Origin: Anisakis pegreffii
Taxonomy: Eukaryota > Nematoda > Chromadorea > Rhabditida > Anisakidae
DNA length: 64,000 nucleotides
Direction: 5' to 3'
Assembly (NCBI GenBank): GCA_035041965.1
Contig: JAPYMA010002896.1
Coordinates: forward strand, 1-64,000
A model generated the notes under the pieces. The model was not told the DNA's origin. It saw only the letters and a program-made list of their open reading frames with translations, and searched no databases. Made by a program: the position numbers and the translations under genes. Position 1 is the first letter of the stretch, and every line of letters starts with the position of its first letter. Shown here in pieces: positions 31,464-43,212 of this stretch.

Positions 31464-32806
31464 GAAGAATTTCCGAAAGCGCTTCAAATCTAACCCTTTA
31501 ATTGAGCAATAACAACCAGAAGTTTATCGAAAGAAGATTGCCTGATCAGTTAGTAATCTGTGACTGTGAAGGCAAACGCAGTTCGAACATAAAAATGTCA
31601 TTTTTGAAGAGAGCAGTGAACAATCTTTCTCAGTATTGGTCAAAATAATTTATTCAATAAAATCGTTGTAAAATTAGCAAAATGCATCATTATAGCGCGC
31701 TGAACATGCAATAATCACACAGATTAAAAAAACGAAGAAACTCCAACAAAACATCAATTCGACTGTCGATGCCTGAGCTGAACTTCTCTGAACGAATCAT
31801 ACACAAGATATTTCACTATCAGTACTCATCTGAATGATTTCGCGACTTGAAATAAATGATCAGAATCCGTCCCAGGCGGTCAAACCTCCCAATCTGTACT
31901 ACTTATTGACCATTTTCTTGTCAAGATGTAAAATAAAATGAATTAAAAACGCATTTTTCCAAAACATTGTTGGAAACAAATTTCAAGGAATCTACTATGA
32001 AAGATGCGTTTTGGCTTTCCGAATTGCAAACAGTCCATTGAAGAAAGTCGAATTGTGGGTAATAGCCAATGAATAGTTTTGCATCTTTACTATGAATATA
32101 AAGTTGGTGAGTCATTTCAAATTTGGGTATGGTAAACTATGACATTATATAATTTTGCATGTTAGTTTGTAAGGCGCAAACAATGCTACATTTTGAGGGC
32201 AAGTTGCTGCGGTCAACAGCGACTCGTTCAGAGAAAATAATGAAGAAAACGCAATAAGAATGTGAAAAAGAAAGCGAAACGAACAAAAGGATTTACCCAT
32301 GGGTAAAAACGTACACGCGGATGTGAACAGCAGAAAGGCAATAACACATTAAAATACCGTACATATAGAGGATACATGTAAAACGTCTGGAATGCATCGA
32401 TCTGGCAAACGACTGCATTTCACTGCTGTTCGTTTCGATCACAAGTTTTGTCAAAATCGGCGAACTTCACTGTTGGATTACTTCTGAAAATATCTCCAAA
32501 ATATGCAAATGAGAAAGTCTTCTAAAAATGTCTCAATCATTGACTGCATTCTTTTCTGCACGCAACAAATCGAAAATGTTGCCAGTAACTAATTCCATAA
32601 CAAGTGTGCTCAACCTAATCGTCGAATACAATGAGACTTCTAGGAATTCCATTCATTTTAATCAACCATTACTTTTTGAGGGAAAATAAGATAATGAAAA
32701 TCGATGTGATACTGGAATTGCTTCGATATGTGATATATCCCTGGGAAGGGAAAACGACACAATTTGACTACTGAAAGGTGATCTGCATTGAACGTCAGCA
32801 ACAAAC
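31464..32806. other. Region between the two convergent receptor genes
   Basis: About 1.3 kb with no supported ORF. The minus-strand ORF at 31921-32115 has no support. The region should hold the 3' end of the minus-strand class B receptor. Confidence 0.4.
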
Positions 32807-35800
32807 TCACGTTAGCACTTTGGTGACACCGTGACGATATCGATCAGAATTTTCTAAATGTTTACTCTCTGAATCCGTCTTTGGTGTGCTGCCCTTCAAA
32901 GGTGTACACTCGTGTGAAGTAGCTAATGCATAGTCATTAAGCGCTATAGAACCGTCACCATTCACTATATCAACTGGAAGCTGAAAACATTGATGAAAGA
33001 ATTCTTTAGGGTCAACAAGAGGCACTTCTTGAATGAAGATAAATCCATCAAGAAATTGTAAATGTTGCGACAATACGGCGTGTTCACTTCAACAGTTCAA
33101 CAGCGGCTGTTTCTGTTCGTAAACGGTTCAACAACTCGATGAATTCATCGAATATTCGCCATGAATGAGCGTTCCTTTTGACCCCATCTTAGGGCGCTGA
33201 TAGTCTAGTTCACAGATGAACGCTGAAGAAAAACGAATGAACCTGTTGAGCAGTTGAGACAACTAAATGAACGGTCGATTCATTCGCGCATCGGTTAACT
33301 TTTGATTGGTACGGTGCTAAGAGGCTACTGCCGTTGATGGTCGTCATTAAAGAACCGTTTTTATTCTGATGATGAGTCGATCTACTTCCTCGCCGCAACT
33401 CATTCGTACTCGTGTGTTGCAACCTATATCTTCCATAACACATTTTCAACACATTCCGTACCTGTAACAAACCTATGCATTTCAAGTCAAAACACAAAAA
33501 ATTAAAAAGCAACTGCAGTCGATCAGATGTAACAGAAATAAGTGGGAAAACCGTCTCAGCCAAATAAATGAGTGCTTGCTTCAAGCCTTCCGTAACTGGG
33601 TTTGTCTCCCACCTCATTTCTCATCATGCGGACCCAATTATTCAATGGTGCTGATTTCATAATGGAATCAAACAAAAGCGCCTGAATCAACGAGAAAGTG
33701 TAGGACTAGTGAGTGGAAAAAAACCAGAAATGGAGAATGATCGAAAAAATGTAAAAAACCTCTTTATTAGTGAAACAATATATTATTGTTATCATTAAGC
33801 CTTGATACATATAAGTGAATGAGGCACAGTATGTCCATATTGCAAAATACTAAAATAGAATATATGCTGTAATGTAATCGAAACAGTGCCATTGCTAACG
33901 CAATCACACAATCGAAGAAAAAATCAAGTGAAGCAAAACAAAACTACATAGCAAGAAGAAATGAGCTTGATGTTTTACGAAGAGATCGCAACACCTACCA
34001 TGATGTTTTCTCGTGTAGGTGAGAATGGAATGGTCTGCATTATATTCGGTATGCCTAACAAAGGGATTAACATAAGAGCAGCTTTCACACTCTTCCTGAA
34101 AGCAATAAATTGTTCCATTTCATGATGCCGGAACTCTGGGAGCTTTTGAAAGCCTTCTCAAGGTTTTGGATAAAACTGATCATTCAATGAATGCCTCGAT
34201 AAGTATGTCTAACGCCTCGAAGATAACCAATTATGATGGACATAGCCGAGTCCAGAAAAGAATCTGTTGATTAAGAATAAGAGAATGGATCTAAATCAAA
34301 ACAACTGACTTCATTCGGTCCATCTCGCTCGTGTTATGCGTATCGCGCACTTTTGTCCACAATACCCGTATAACATTACAAATGAAAAATAAGTTCAACT
34401 GAAAACCATTTCATTCAATAATTTCAACAGCATAAACCAACAAGTTCATGACAATTACAGCGGGAACATTCGTTTCTTTCCAGAAATATGTGAGGCTATT
34501 CTTTAGATGGATTAACAGAGTTGGAAAAAAATATTTTAGTTTCTTATGTTTTCTTATAAAAAATATTCTTATATTTTTAGTTTCTTCAAATGATTCAGCG
34601 AAATGAATGTTCAGATACAAGAAATAAATGTCATTCGGTTGAAGACATGGCCATCCTCCAATGACTTTGAGTGCATAATTTAGCTGTACTGAACTATTTG
34701 TGAATAATTTCGAAGAGAAGAATGAAAATGAACACACAACGAGCTCGAACATCCTGGGACCATCGAGTATCCAGAATTCAGGCTCAAGGTAATATGACCC
34801 AAGACACCTCTCAATTTTGCCTTGTTTCTTGTATACTACAACTCCCAACCAAATAAATGTATGCGCCAGTGGAAAGCCTGGAATGCTTTACATTATTTCT
34901 GAGCGTGACTTGCTCAATTACACAGAATCAAACATATTTCAATGCTCTGCTCTCGAAACATAAGCTTCGGAAGTATTCGAAGTGTTTTTGCTTAGTTGCT
35001 TGAATATAATGAACTGAAAAAATATATTTTATTGCATGGAAACTTATTCGAAATCGAACCATATCCGGCGATGAGGTATGGCGATAGGCGAGGTTCCGAG
35101 TTAAATACAGTGAACACGAGCTGATTATGCAAGTAAAATCCCTCTAAAAACATCCACCCAAAGGCAACCGTTTTGAAATATTCCAATAGAAAAAACATCA
35201 TTTCGCATACGAATACCTGCAAATGAAGGACAAATGCAAATGCTCAGTGAAGCTGAAATGAGTTCACGAGAAGATTCACCCAGTGGCTGCTTTTTTCAGT
35301 TGTCTCAGATTCGTGCTTAATCAAATCGAGCAGAAAATATTTACATTTCGAAAGAATTGCCCGAAAAATTGACAACCGAAAATGTTTTTCAATATACCAA
35401 AACACAAACCATTGTATTAATGGTTTTTCCATCTGGATGCGTATGCGCAGGACCGAGGCGGTCGGTAAATATCAGGTCAATATAAAGTACAAGTCGAATG
35501 ATCACAACCATCAAAATTGCAATCATCAGTTGTAAATGCAACAAATTGCGGAATACGCGCAATCGTCTGAAATTCTTCGAGAAATGAAACGCTGCAAAGA
35601 TGAAATCTGCAGAAAATGTCGCAGTCAAAAATGCTTGCGATGCTGATTTCAATTGAAACAAAACAATGCAAAATGATTCAGATAAGATAAAAAACAATTT
35701 ATAGACATAAAATGACGTTAAATATTGCCTCAGTAATGGCTGTTCCCATAAAGTTGCCCGTGAACTCCTCAATATCTTTTTGGATTCATTCAACTGACAC

Positions 35801-38800
35801 TTTAAAAGGCTTTTTAGTTACACTGCGGATGCGTGACTGCTCATGATAGAAACTAACAGTTCAAGTGAATGATCCATATCGGTTGAAAGCATAAATGTGA
35901 ACTGAGTGATACCATACTATGAACGCCAGATTTTGTTACTCAAAAAACACCTTTAATTCACTTCAGTCATTCTGAATGCATTCGAGTTAATTTCAGTGAT
36001 TGACACGAAGTGTTCTCGCACTTCAAACGTTATGCAATCCTTAATAGTCACCCCTGAGATCCGTTGTATACTCAATTAGCAAAGAAATTCAATTCAGAAG
36101 AATGATTACCTGAAATACGAAAAAATAGCAATCGAAATCAATAAGGACACCAGTGAAAGACCAAGTCCAACGAATTCTAATTTCCGAGCGTTTCGAGCAA
36201 CCTCTTGTGCGATCTGATAATACATTCAATCATTTACTTTTTCAATACGGGAGAAATACACACATTTTGTACTTCAAAGCAACGCAATGCGGCACACGCA
36301 AAAATGCAGATTTATTCTTAAACATTCCTTCAGCGGATTTGATGATTGGAAATACTTTTTTTGACAAAACTCCGATCGACTTCATAAAAATATTATCCGA
36401 TCTCAATTTGAGGTCAATCAAATTATTCTGCTGTCACAGTGGTTTTCGATTGAAGCGTATTTTCGTGGATGATTAGCTTTTGAAATTTATTGAAATCAAT
36501 TGATTCTGAATGACAGAGCGAAACAAAATCAGATTACCGATGCAACATTGAATGCACAATGTTAGCAAGCATCAGCTTCAAAAGCATTATTTATTGGTTA
36601 GTTCTTGTTTTGAACAGTCGAGAAGATTAACGGATGACAAGAAGTGAGTGAATTTTAGAATCAACTGAAAGCGACTGACAACAAAAATCGAAGCGCTGCC
36701 AAATGGCTGAGGATTTGGATGGATACGATGAAATATGGTATCAAAATGTGAAATTCCCTCAGCGCTTATCGCAGAGATGAAGAGTGGTAACGTGTTGTGA
36801 AACAGAGTTAATCGAAGATTGCGAAGTAATGATAGATGATGCACTACCCCGAGAGAGCCATTAGTGAGCTTTGTCATCATATCGATAACCTCTTGCGTGA
36901 AGCACATTGTGAAGTTTGTCCAACCATGCGCTCTGGAAAAGTCGCCTTCTGTTCGACCCATCCAGCGACCCGAACTGTGACACCATTTCGAGATGTTTTC
37001 TAAACACGCATAAATACTTATCGAAATCTAACATTCCAACTTCTTCTCGCCAATTTCGAATTCACCATCAAATTTTGGTTATTCACTGACCAATTAATTC
37101 ATTTCAAAGTGCATGTCTTTTGGTGTCAATGCTGATTCCATGTGACAGCATCTAAGGGATGGAGTGTGTACATAAATGTTGCTTGAGACTTTCATCTGTG
37201 CAGCATGATTTCTTTCAGCAAAATAGTCAAAAAAAATAGTAAGTGACGACAGCAGATCCGACTGCAATGGAGGATTTTGACTAATTAGTGACACCTGCAT
37301 GACATTCTAGAACTGATTAATTTTTGTTGTTGATTAATTTTGAGTTTTTGTGATGGATTTCAATTTGATACGTTGATGCACTGATAGCCTTTGGAGACAA
37401 AATGCTGACATCGCGGTTGATCATCAGTAAGCGAATCGCTTTGGTGTCTGAATGCAATACTTTGCAGTTCAGTATGCACATTATGGCTTATTCGAGTGAT
37501 TTACGATTAGAGTGCACTAAAATACCACAAGTGGTGTATGAAACGTAACTGCGGTTCAATCAACGCGTATGAAAAACTATTCAGAGTAGGTTGTCAAAGA
37601 ATTGTAGCGACTTCATTTCAATCGAAAATGAGTGAATGATGTGTGAACTTATAAGCGCAAACTTATCATTCGGATCTTCTTACCACTTTGGTCTTTAGTC
37701 AAACACGCGGTCAGAGCACATCTAATACTCCTTTTCTACATTCAGGTCAACATCGTTCGCAAATTTCGGAAGAGGTTCACAGGTGCTCAATAATCATTAA
37801 GAACAGTACTAAAGATTTAATGGCACCACCTCACATTCCTACAATTCAACGTTGCTGCCAGCAAAACCTCAACAGTGACGATCGTTGAGACTTTGGGAGC
37901 AACAACGGTGAACGATCATTAGATCGATCATTCGTTCTTTGCGCCAAGCACTTTCAAATCGAGAACCGCCGTCGAAATTTTCTCGTCGGAATTCGATTTC
38001 GCATTTTGCAAATAACCTTGTCCCAAAGAGGCTGAAATACTATTTGGGACCAAAAATCCTAGCAGGCTGTTGCAGATACGAGTGATTGGGTGGCAATCGA
38101 GCGAGCGACGGATTTCCGTCGAGATTATCTAAGAGGTGGAATGAAAATGTTTGAATTATCTATCGTATATCGCGTGTTTGTTTATCGATGCAAATATAAT
38201 TAAAAGAGCTGAAAAGTGAATGCATGCAAACACTCAAATGACACATGCAATAAGGATGTGCACAAAGCCAATAAACGAGACATTTACCGCAATGAAAATC
38301 GGTTCAAATTAACAACTTAAAAAACAAATGGAAGGAAACAATAAACCTTAATGCATTTTCCATTTTCCCGCATCAACTCCTTCACACAACTACTTTACGA
38401 TTCTTTCAATTGATGAGATAAACAACGACGATAAAGACACAAAACGATTAACGAAAAAAGCAATTGCGCATTTGTGACGAAAATAAATGCTTGCTTGATC
38501 TGCAGGTTTTGTTGGAATAGCGAGAATTTTTACAAACAAATTTTCAATTTTCCAACAACTCAGCGTGCGAACAGATGGATACGAAATAGGCCTGATCAGC
38601 CTCGAAAATAGCAGAACAGGTTGTATGCGGATCATCGTAAGCACTGGGTAACAGCATCAAAAATAAAGTTCAGTGAGATGAACGTTCAATTGCATTTCTC
38701 TATTGTTATCATCGCACGAGCTCTTTTGCTACAGAACGAAACAGGAACGTTTCACAATGCACGAACAAGTTCGTTCAAGATATCACATGCTCGAGTGCAC

Positions 38801-40518
38801 GAAAAAAAAAATCAGTTAATGTTTTGCAAGGAGCAAATGTTAGGAGGTTCAAAATTGATCAACAAGAAATTTCTATGGAAACCTTGAGGTCTTCGAGTTT
38901 AAGGATGAAGCAGTTAGTATAGTTTGTCCATCCCCATGGATTTTCGTAGATACCCGGTGCGGAACCAGCCCATCGACCAGTTTCATCACAGGATTTGACG
39001 ACGGGCCCTTGAAGTAGCAATGTTGATCTACCGGTTAACCGCACTTTTGATCTTGATTAGGCTATCATCGATGGAACTCTACTGAATACAGAAACAGGAA
39101 CTGAAACAGGAGCTTGGCAAGAGATCGAACTTTCGTGGATATCTCTGAAAATTTCGCAGCACGACGGAACACATCGGACTGACGTGAGAGACAGGCGCAT
39201 AAAAGGTGAGTGTGGTGCAATCATTCTAACGAAAAGGAAAAAAAAAGTGAATCCGCGTGAACACATCATTTGATTTCAAGTGACTAGAAACGGAGAAGAG
39301 CAGGTGCTTGATTACTTGAGGGTAAAAACGTGAATGGTGCTCATATCACAATAAAATGCAATATCTGTGTATGAAAATAGATAAGCTGCCATGCAATACA
39401 CGAGCTGTGCAATACCCCGTCATCAAGACTATCATAAAGCAGCCATTTTGATTGAGTTTGAATTTCTCCAGATATGATTTGAGATGGAATGCAATTTTGC
39501 AAATGACATATCTACATATAAAGTTTTTTAGTTGCATAAATGCTACATCCTGATGCACCTGACACAAACAAACAAAAAGAGCACTCAAGCAACGAATGGA
39601 CTATAATATTGCAGTCGAAAAAAATCTTCAAACTGGTATCTTTTCCTAATGGAGTGGTTTTTGATTGAAGAGTGTATCACTGGGCAGAAAGATTTCCCAA
39701 AAAAAACAGCCAGAAAATACGAATATGAGAATTTTGGATCTCACTGCTGTGAACAGCCGCACAAGGACAACCAATGATGGTCGCGAGAAAAAGATGAGAG
39801 TCAATGGATGAACGTGAATATTACTTCGGGATTCGGCAATGACACGTGGGAGGAAGGGAATAGCGGATGTCAGATATCTCTTATTGGAGTACAACTGAGA
39901 TGAAGTGTTAAAGTCCAATCAAGTAACCGAATCATATTTAAAAAAACTTATTTTTGCTACTGATGCAAATGCACAGTACCTTCCTTATTGAATGAAATAA
40001 TTTAAATAATGCAGCAATTTAAAATTGAGCAACTAAAAAATTCAACCACGAATCCAGGATTTTTCCAGGCGGAGGGAGCGCAAATGATCTGGCGGTCCGT
40101 CCAAAGATATATTTTCTGTAGCTCAAGATATATTTTCCTAAATTCATTTTCTCTTCAATCTCTTCTTTTTTCTTTCTCAACCTCTCTTCTTTTATCCTCT
40201 TTCTTCCACCCTCCAAGGCGGGGAGCGGACGGAGGAAGGGAGAAATGCACGCCCCTGTACCATCTCTCTCCCCCCCCCAGTCCCTCCGCACCACTGATCG
40301 ACATTCTCTGTCATAGTTGTATGACAATACTCATAGTAACAATCATAGATGCTCGATGAACATCCTGGTCGATGAAATGATGAAAAAATAATGGAACTCA
40401 CTCTCAGGGTCAAGTCCTTTCAGAGGTGGACATTTCAACGTGATGCTCGTATTTGCGGGTGTTGCAGGCCAACACAAAACTGTATCAAATGTTGCATTAC
40501 ACCAAACTGAACCGTCGG
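32807..40518 (-). CDS. pdfr-1: Class B (secretin-family) GPCR, PDF-receptor type; N-terminal exon(s) not found
   Basis: Exons, upstream first: 40402-40518; 38883-39007 or 36890-36999 (alternatives); 36110-36213; 35410-35566; 35060-35216; 34741-34877; 34310-34398; 33999-34095; 33760-33849; 33243-33461; 32807-32980. Every junction is phase-consistent. The first exon carries hormone-receptor-domain cysteines (WCNATFDTVLCWPATPAN). TM1: KLEFVGLGLSLVSLLISIAI. Loop 1/TM2: RLRVFRNLLHLQLMIAIL. TM3: KTVAFGWMFLEGFYLHNQL. TM4 is followed by FWILDGPRMFEL. TM5: LNLFFICNVIRVLW. TM6: KSVKAALMLIPLLGIPN. TM7: MYQGLMITIIYCFTNKE, then VRNVLKMCYGRYRLQH. These are class B hallmarks; NLLHLQLM and FLEGFYLHN point to PDF receptors, which raise cAMP in locomotor and arousal circuits. 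A CRF/DH-type receptor is the main alternative. The first conserved cysteine and signal peptide must lie on an unseen upstream exon. The donor at 33243 is weak; without it the protein would end at 33210. Confidence 0.85.
36890..36999 (-). other. Alternative hormone-domain exon 2b of the class B receptor
   Basis: The acceptor GTGTTTAG precedes the exon, and the donor GAG/GTTATC follows it. It encodes ISKWCHSSGRWMGRTEG and then HGWTNFTMCFTQE: the last two domain cysteines, the GRW tryptophan and an NFT glycosylation site. It starts in phase 1 and ends in phase 0, fitting 40402-40518 upstream and TM1 downstream. Confidence 0.75.
38399..38499 (-). other. Possible orphan TM1-like exon (weak)
   Basis: Between an acceptor CCTGCAG and a donor GTAAAGT, 101 bases encode FIFVTNAQLLFSLIVLCLYR followed by RCLSHQLKE. 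Its phases (0 in, 2 out) equal those of the true TM1 exon at 36110-36213, and both start ATC-x-CAA. It lacks the family residues of TM1, so it may be a decayed duplicate or chance. Confidence 0.2.
38883..39007 (-). other. Alternative hormone-domain exon 2a of the class B receptor
   Basis: The acceptor is TTCAAG, and the donor AAG/GTTTCC. The exon encodes PVVKSCDETGRWAGSAPG, then NPWGWTNYTNCFILKLEDLK, with the last two hormone-domain cysteines, GRW and an NYT glycosylation site. Phase 1 in and phase 0 out, the same as exon 2b, so either can join 40402-40518 to the TM1 exon. Confidence 0.75.
40060..40310. repeat. Pyrimidine-rich segment with short inverted GCGGAGGGA ends
   Basis: GCGGAGGGA near 40073 faces TCCCTCCGC near 40282. 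Between them lie a long TC-rich tract (40140-40215) and GC-rich patches unlike the surroundings. It lies within the intron between hormone-domain exons 1 and 2a. In composition it resembles the element at 9151-9419, but without its ends, so a relation is only a possibility. Confidence 0.35.
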
Positions 40519-40830
40519 CTGAAAGTTTTGTGACTTCATTTGCATTGCAACGTATTTGTAATAGATTCTTCAAAATTATGATGGAACTACGATGAGATGA
40601 AATACTGACTGCATGGCTGAATTGATATTTGCATTCATAATTCATTCTGAGCATTTGATGCGACTGATGAAATATTTCGAGAATCTTAAGAATATTCATG
40701 CATTATTCAAACACTTTCGACTATTCCTCGATGAGTTTGAGCGCCTCTCGCAAATTTATGGCGGTCATCCTAGCATTCTTCTCACCAAAACTTCGCTGTT
40801 TGTCGAATTTCCATAAAGCAACTTATTATT
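40519..40830 (-). other. Intron or 5' region of the class B receptor
   Basis: The acceptor for 40402-40518 is AAACTTTCAG. No upstream exon with a signal peptide or the first hormone-domain cysteine is recognisable here. Confidence 0.35.
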
Positions 40831-40838
40831 CTTTATCG

Positions 40839-41725
40839 AAGTGGTTCTCACGTAGGGGTGTTCCATTACCCGTTTTGATGATCTGGCAGGCCGTTGTTAC
40901 GCCTCCTCCACTCCCCCCCCCCCCGCTAGTAAATATGGAAATCCCACATGTCATGTTCAGATGACTGTTATATTCAATCTTATTAGCACGTCCATGATGG
41001 TAATCGACATCGCTGGGCCTTTTCTTAGACCATTGCGTCACTCATTATTACAATCGATTATGATTGCATGAAGCTATTGTCTGTGACACGTTTACATCAA
41101 ACTGATTTAGAAGAATTCTCATTCTTTTCAGACGTGTTGTATTCACTCTCATAGCTATTACATGCGAATACCGTTCTCTTGATGAGTTTTTCTCATTCAC
41201 TTCATCTCATTTCACTTCACAACTTCTTATTCTGTAGCATATACTATTTACTGACGACTGTTGACAGCCGAAATCAACAACACTGCAATCGAATTGAATT
41301 GCTCAACAACGTTCGACAGCGAAATGATCAATTATAGAGTGCATTGTATAGAATGAGAATTTGACTTGAACTGTTGAATGAAATGAATGAGAAATTTGCA
41401 GAAGAGAACACTTTTGGTGATAAAAGTTATGAGAGCGATTGCAAGAACAAGGAAAAGAATGAAAACCCTGTTAAAACGAATGAAAACCCTGTCAAAACGA
41501 ATGAAAACCGTGTCAGGCCCGAACGATCTAATGATACTTAAAAAACAAGAGAATGTTGCCACCAACTAACCGCATTTACATATCGAGTTAGAAAACACCT
41601 TCACAATGGCGTTCTATTATAGCATAACAGGTGCATGAAAGACTAATTTCCCGACCTCCTTCATTACCCTTTGACACCTCCAAATTACACATAATGAATA
41701 ATTCCACCCCATATGAGAACCACTG
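40839..41725 (-). mobile_element. hAT-like non-autonomous element, copy 2
   Basis: About 887 bp, inverted relative to copy 1. Ends: AAGTGGTTCTCAC and ATGAGAACCACTG. The flanking 8-bp duplication is CTTTATCG (40831-40838) and CCTTATCG (41726-41733), a 7 of 8 match. It contains a run of about 13 C at about 40912-40924 and an internal tandem of CGAATGAAAACCCTGTC-like units (41455-41520). There is no coding capacity. Confidence 0.85.
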
Positions 41726-41733
41726 CCTTATCG

Positions 41734-42085
41734 TATTCAAAATCATTACACAATCCGAAATCGTTCATGCATTCCCAACTGATTTATTCAAAATTAAAAT
41801 GAATCCAATTTTGTACTGACTAAACGTCAGTTTAGATCATTTACTTTCATTGACGGATCATTTAAACGCAATTTCGGTTTGGCTGTGTTTGGCAACTAAT
41901 TATAAGCACCTGCTTTTGACAACCACCCACCGCACTCAGTTGCAGCTGTGAATTTTCACGGTAGCTTTCAGAATACGCAATGTGACTTTCACTCACTTAA
42001 CATGAAGATCTCAACATGAACCATGTTGTTAATAATTCACTAACAAAGAGTTGATCAGATTCTTAGTGTTTGCGAGTGGGATGCA
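41734..42085. other. No gene seen
   Basis: AT-rich DNA next to hAT-like copy 2. Nothing recognisable. Confidence 0.35.
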
Positions 42086-43172
42086 CTATTCCAAATTGAG
42101 AATTGCAACTATTTCAAACAATAAATGAACATAATTCCATCTAACGATTTTTTCTGGTGAATGCAAGCCATCGGAAAGCGCATAGATAATCGACACTTTT
42201 GCAAAAGCTATCATCAAATCGGTGATTTTTTGAGACTCAGTAAAATACGATCGAAAAACATTTCTTTCGAGCTGGTTTTTGCTCATCAAGCTCATTCAAT
42301 TTTGATGATGCACGCAACCCGATTCATCCAAGTTGCATAACATTTCCTTTCCCATAAACATTCGGTTCAGTGATCAATTATCATGATTATAGCTGCTTAA
42401 ACGGTATTATAAACTTCACCGGAAATTTCGTCCCTTTTTAAGGTCCCATATTCGGCATGGGATCTTAACACGTTCTAACCGAAATGCTAAGAATCGTTAC
42501 TTTTTGTTATTTAAAGCTGTGATTCGCTTCGAGCATTACTTCCAGATATCTTACGAACAGCAAAAAACCGTACATAAAATCGCAATTCGGTGTTTCACGG
42601 AACACTGCGATGTATTTCGCAATCAAAACTTGACCATTAATGCATACGTCGGATGCAATTTTTATGGCCTCATTAAATGAAGCGAATATCGTCACATGCA
42701 GAAAATGAATTTTGCAGCATCTTAATGATCCACAAAAGTGCATTCATTGAGTTTATTATTCGCTCGAAAAGTGAGCATAAAAACATTAGTGTATGAAAAA
42801 TTCTGTCGTATCATCTCAACGAACAAAGGCCGCATCATTGTGCAGCAGAATAACAGTCGCTGTGAACATCCACACTCAAAAATTGTGAATCATTTCCAAG
42901 GAAGGCTACTGAAGCAGAGTTTTCAAGTACAAAAAAATCCACTCCTCTATCAGTCATTTGTGTTTTTGCGAATGCAACAAAAACGAACATGTGTCAGGAA
43001 ACGTGGGCAAGTTGCTCGTTTCCAATGCACTCAAACATTCTTCCATCGTATCGGCACGATTGAATTCCAATCCTTGAATCTCAATAAGAGCCGCAACATC
43101 TTGTAGCGCTTTCGACGTTGTCGGTCGTTCGTTCACAAGCAACAACTCGCCACTGCCCATCGAGTAACTTCT
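42086..43172 (-). CDS. Cluster of unassigned minus-strand candidate exons
   Basis: Several ORFs with splice-like borders follow one another. One (from about 43172) reads VNERPTTSKALQDVAALIEI and EECLSALETSNLPTFPDT. A small one after CTCTGCTTCAG (about 42908) reads AFLGNDSQFLSVD and is phase-compatible with a donor at about 42988. One (about 42552-42719) ends at a good donor, CTGTTC/GTAAGA. One begins after TTACTGAG at about 42240. They look more protein-like than chance ORFs, but I recognise no domain and could not link all of them in frame. They could be the 3' exons of the cysteine-rich gene upstream, 5' exons of the class B receptor, or another gene. Confidence 0.2.
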
Positions 43173-43212
43173 GAAATTCATTCGAAACATTTCACATTCA
43201 CCGTAATTTCAC

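Noticed and set aside
42507..42743. Minus-strand ORF containing SLRCCKIHFLHVTIFASF, which looks like loop 1/TM2 of a class B receptor
   Set aside because: A stop lies just upstream, there is no matching TM1, and the real TM exons of the only class B receptor are accounted for at 33-36 kb. The likeness is probably accidental.
42950..42965. Resemblance of the reading FVFVAFAKTQMTDRGVDFFV to acyl-CoA dehydrogenases
   Set aside because: No other exon of that family is found nearby, and the segment overlaps a probable intron with a donor and acceptor.
42738..43106. 122-residue plus-strand ORF
   Set aside because: It lies opposite the more protein-like minus-strand ORFs and has no start context, splice sites or family match.
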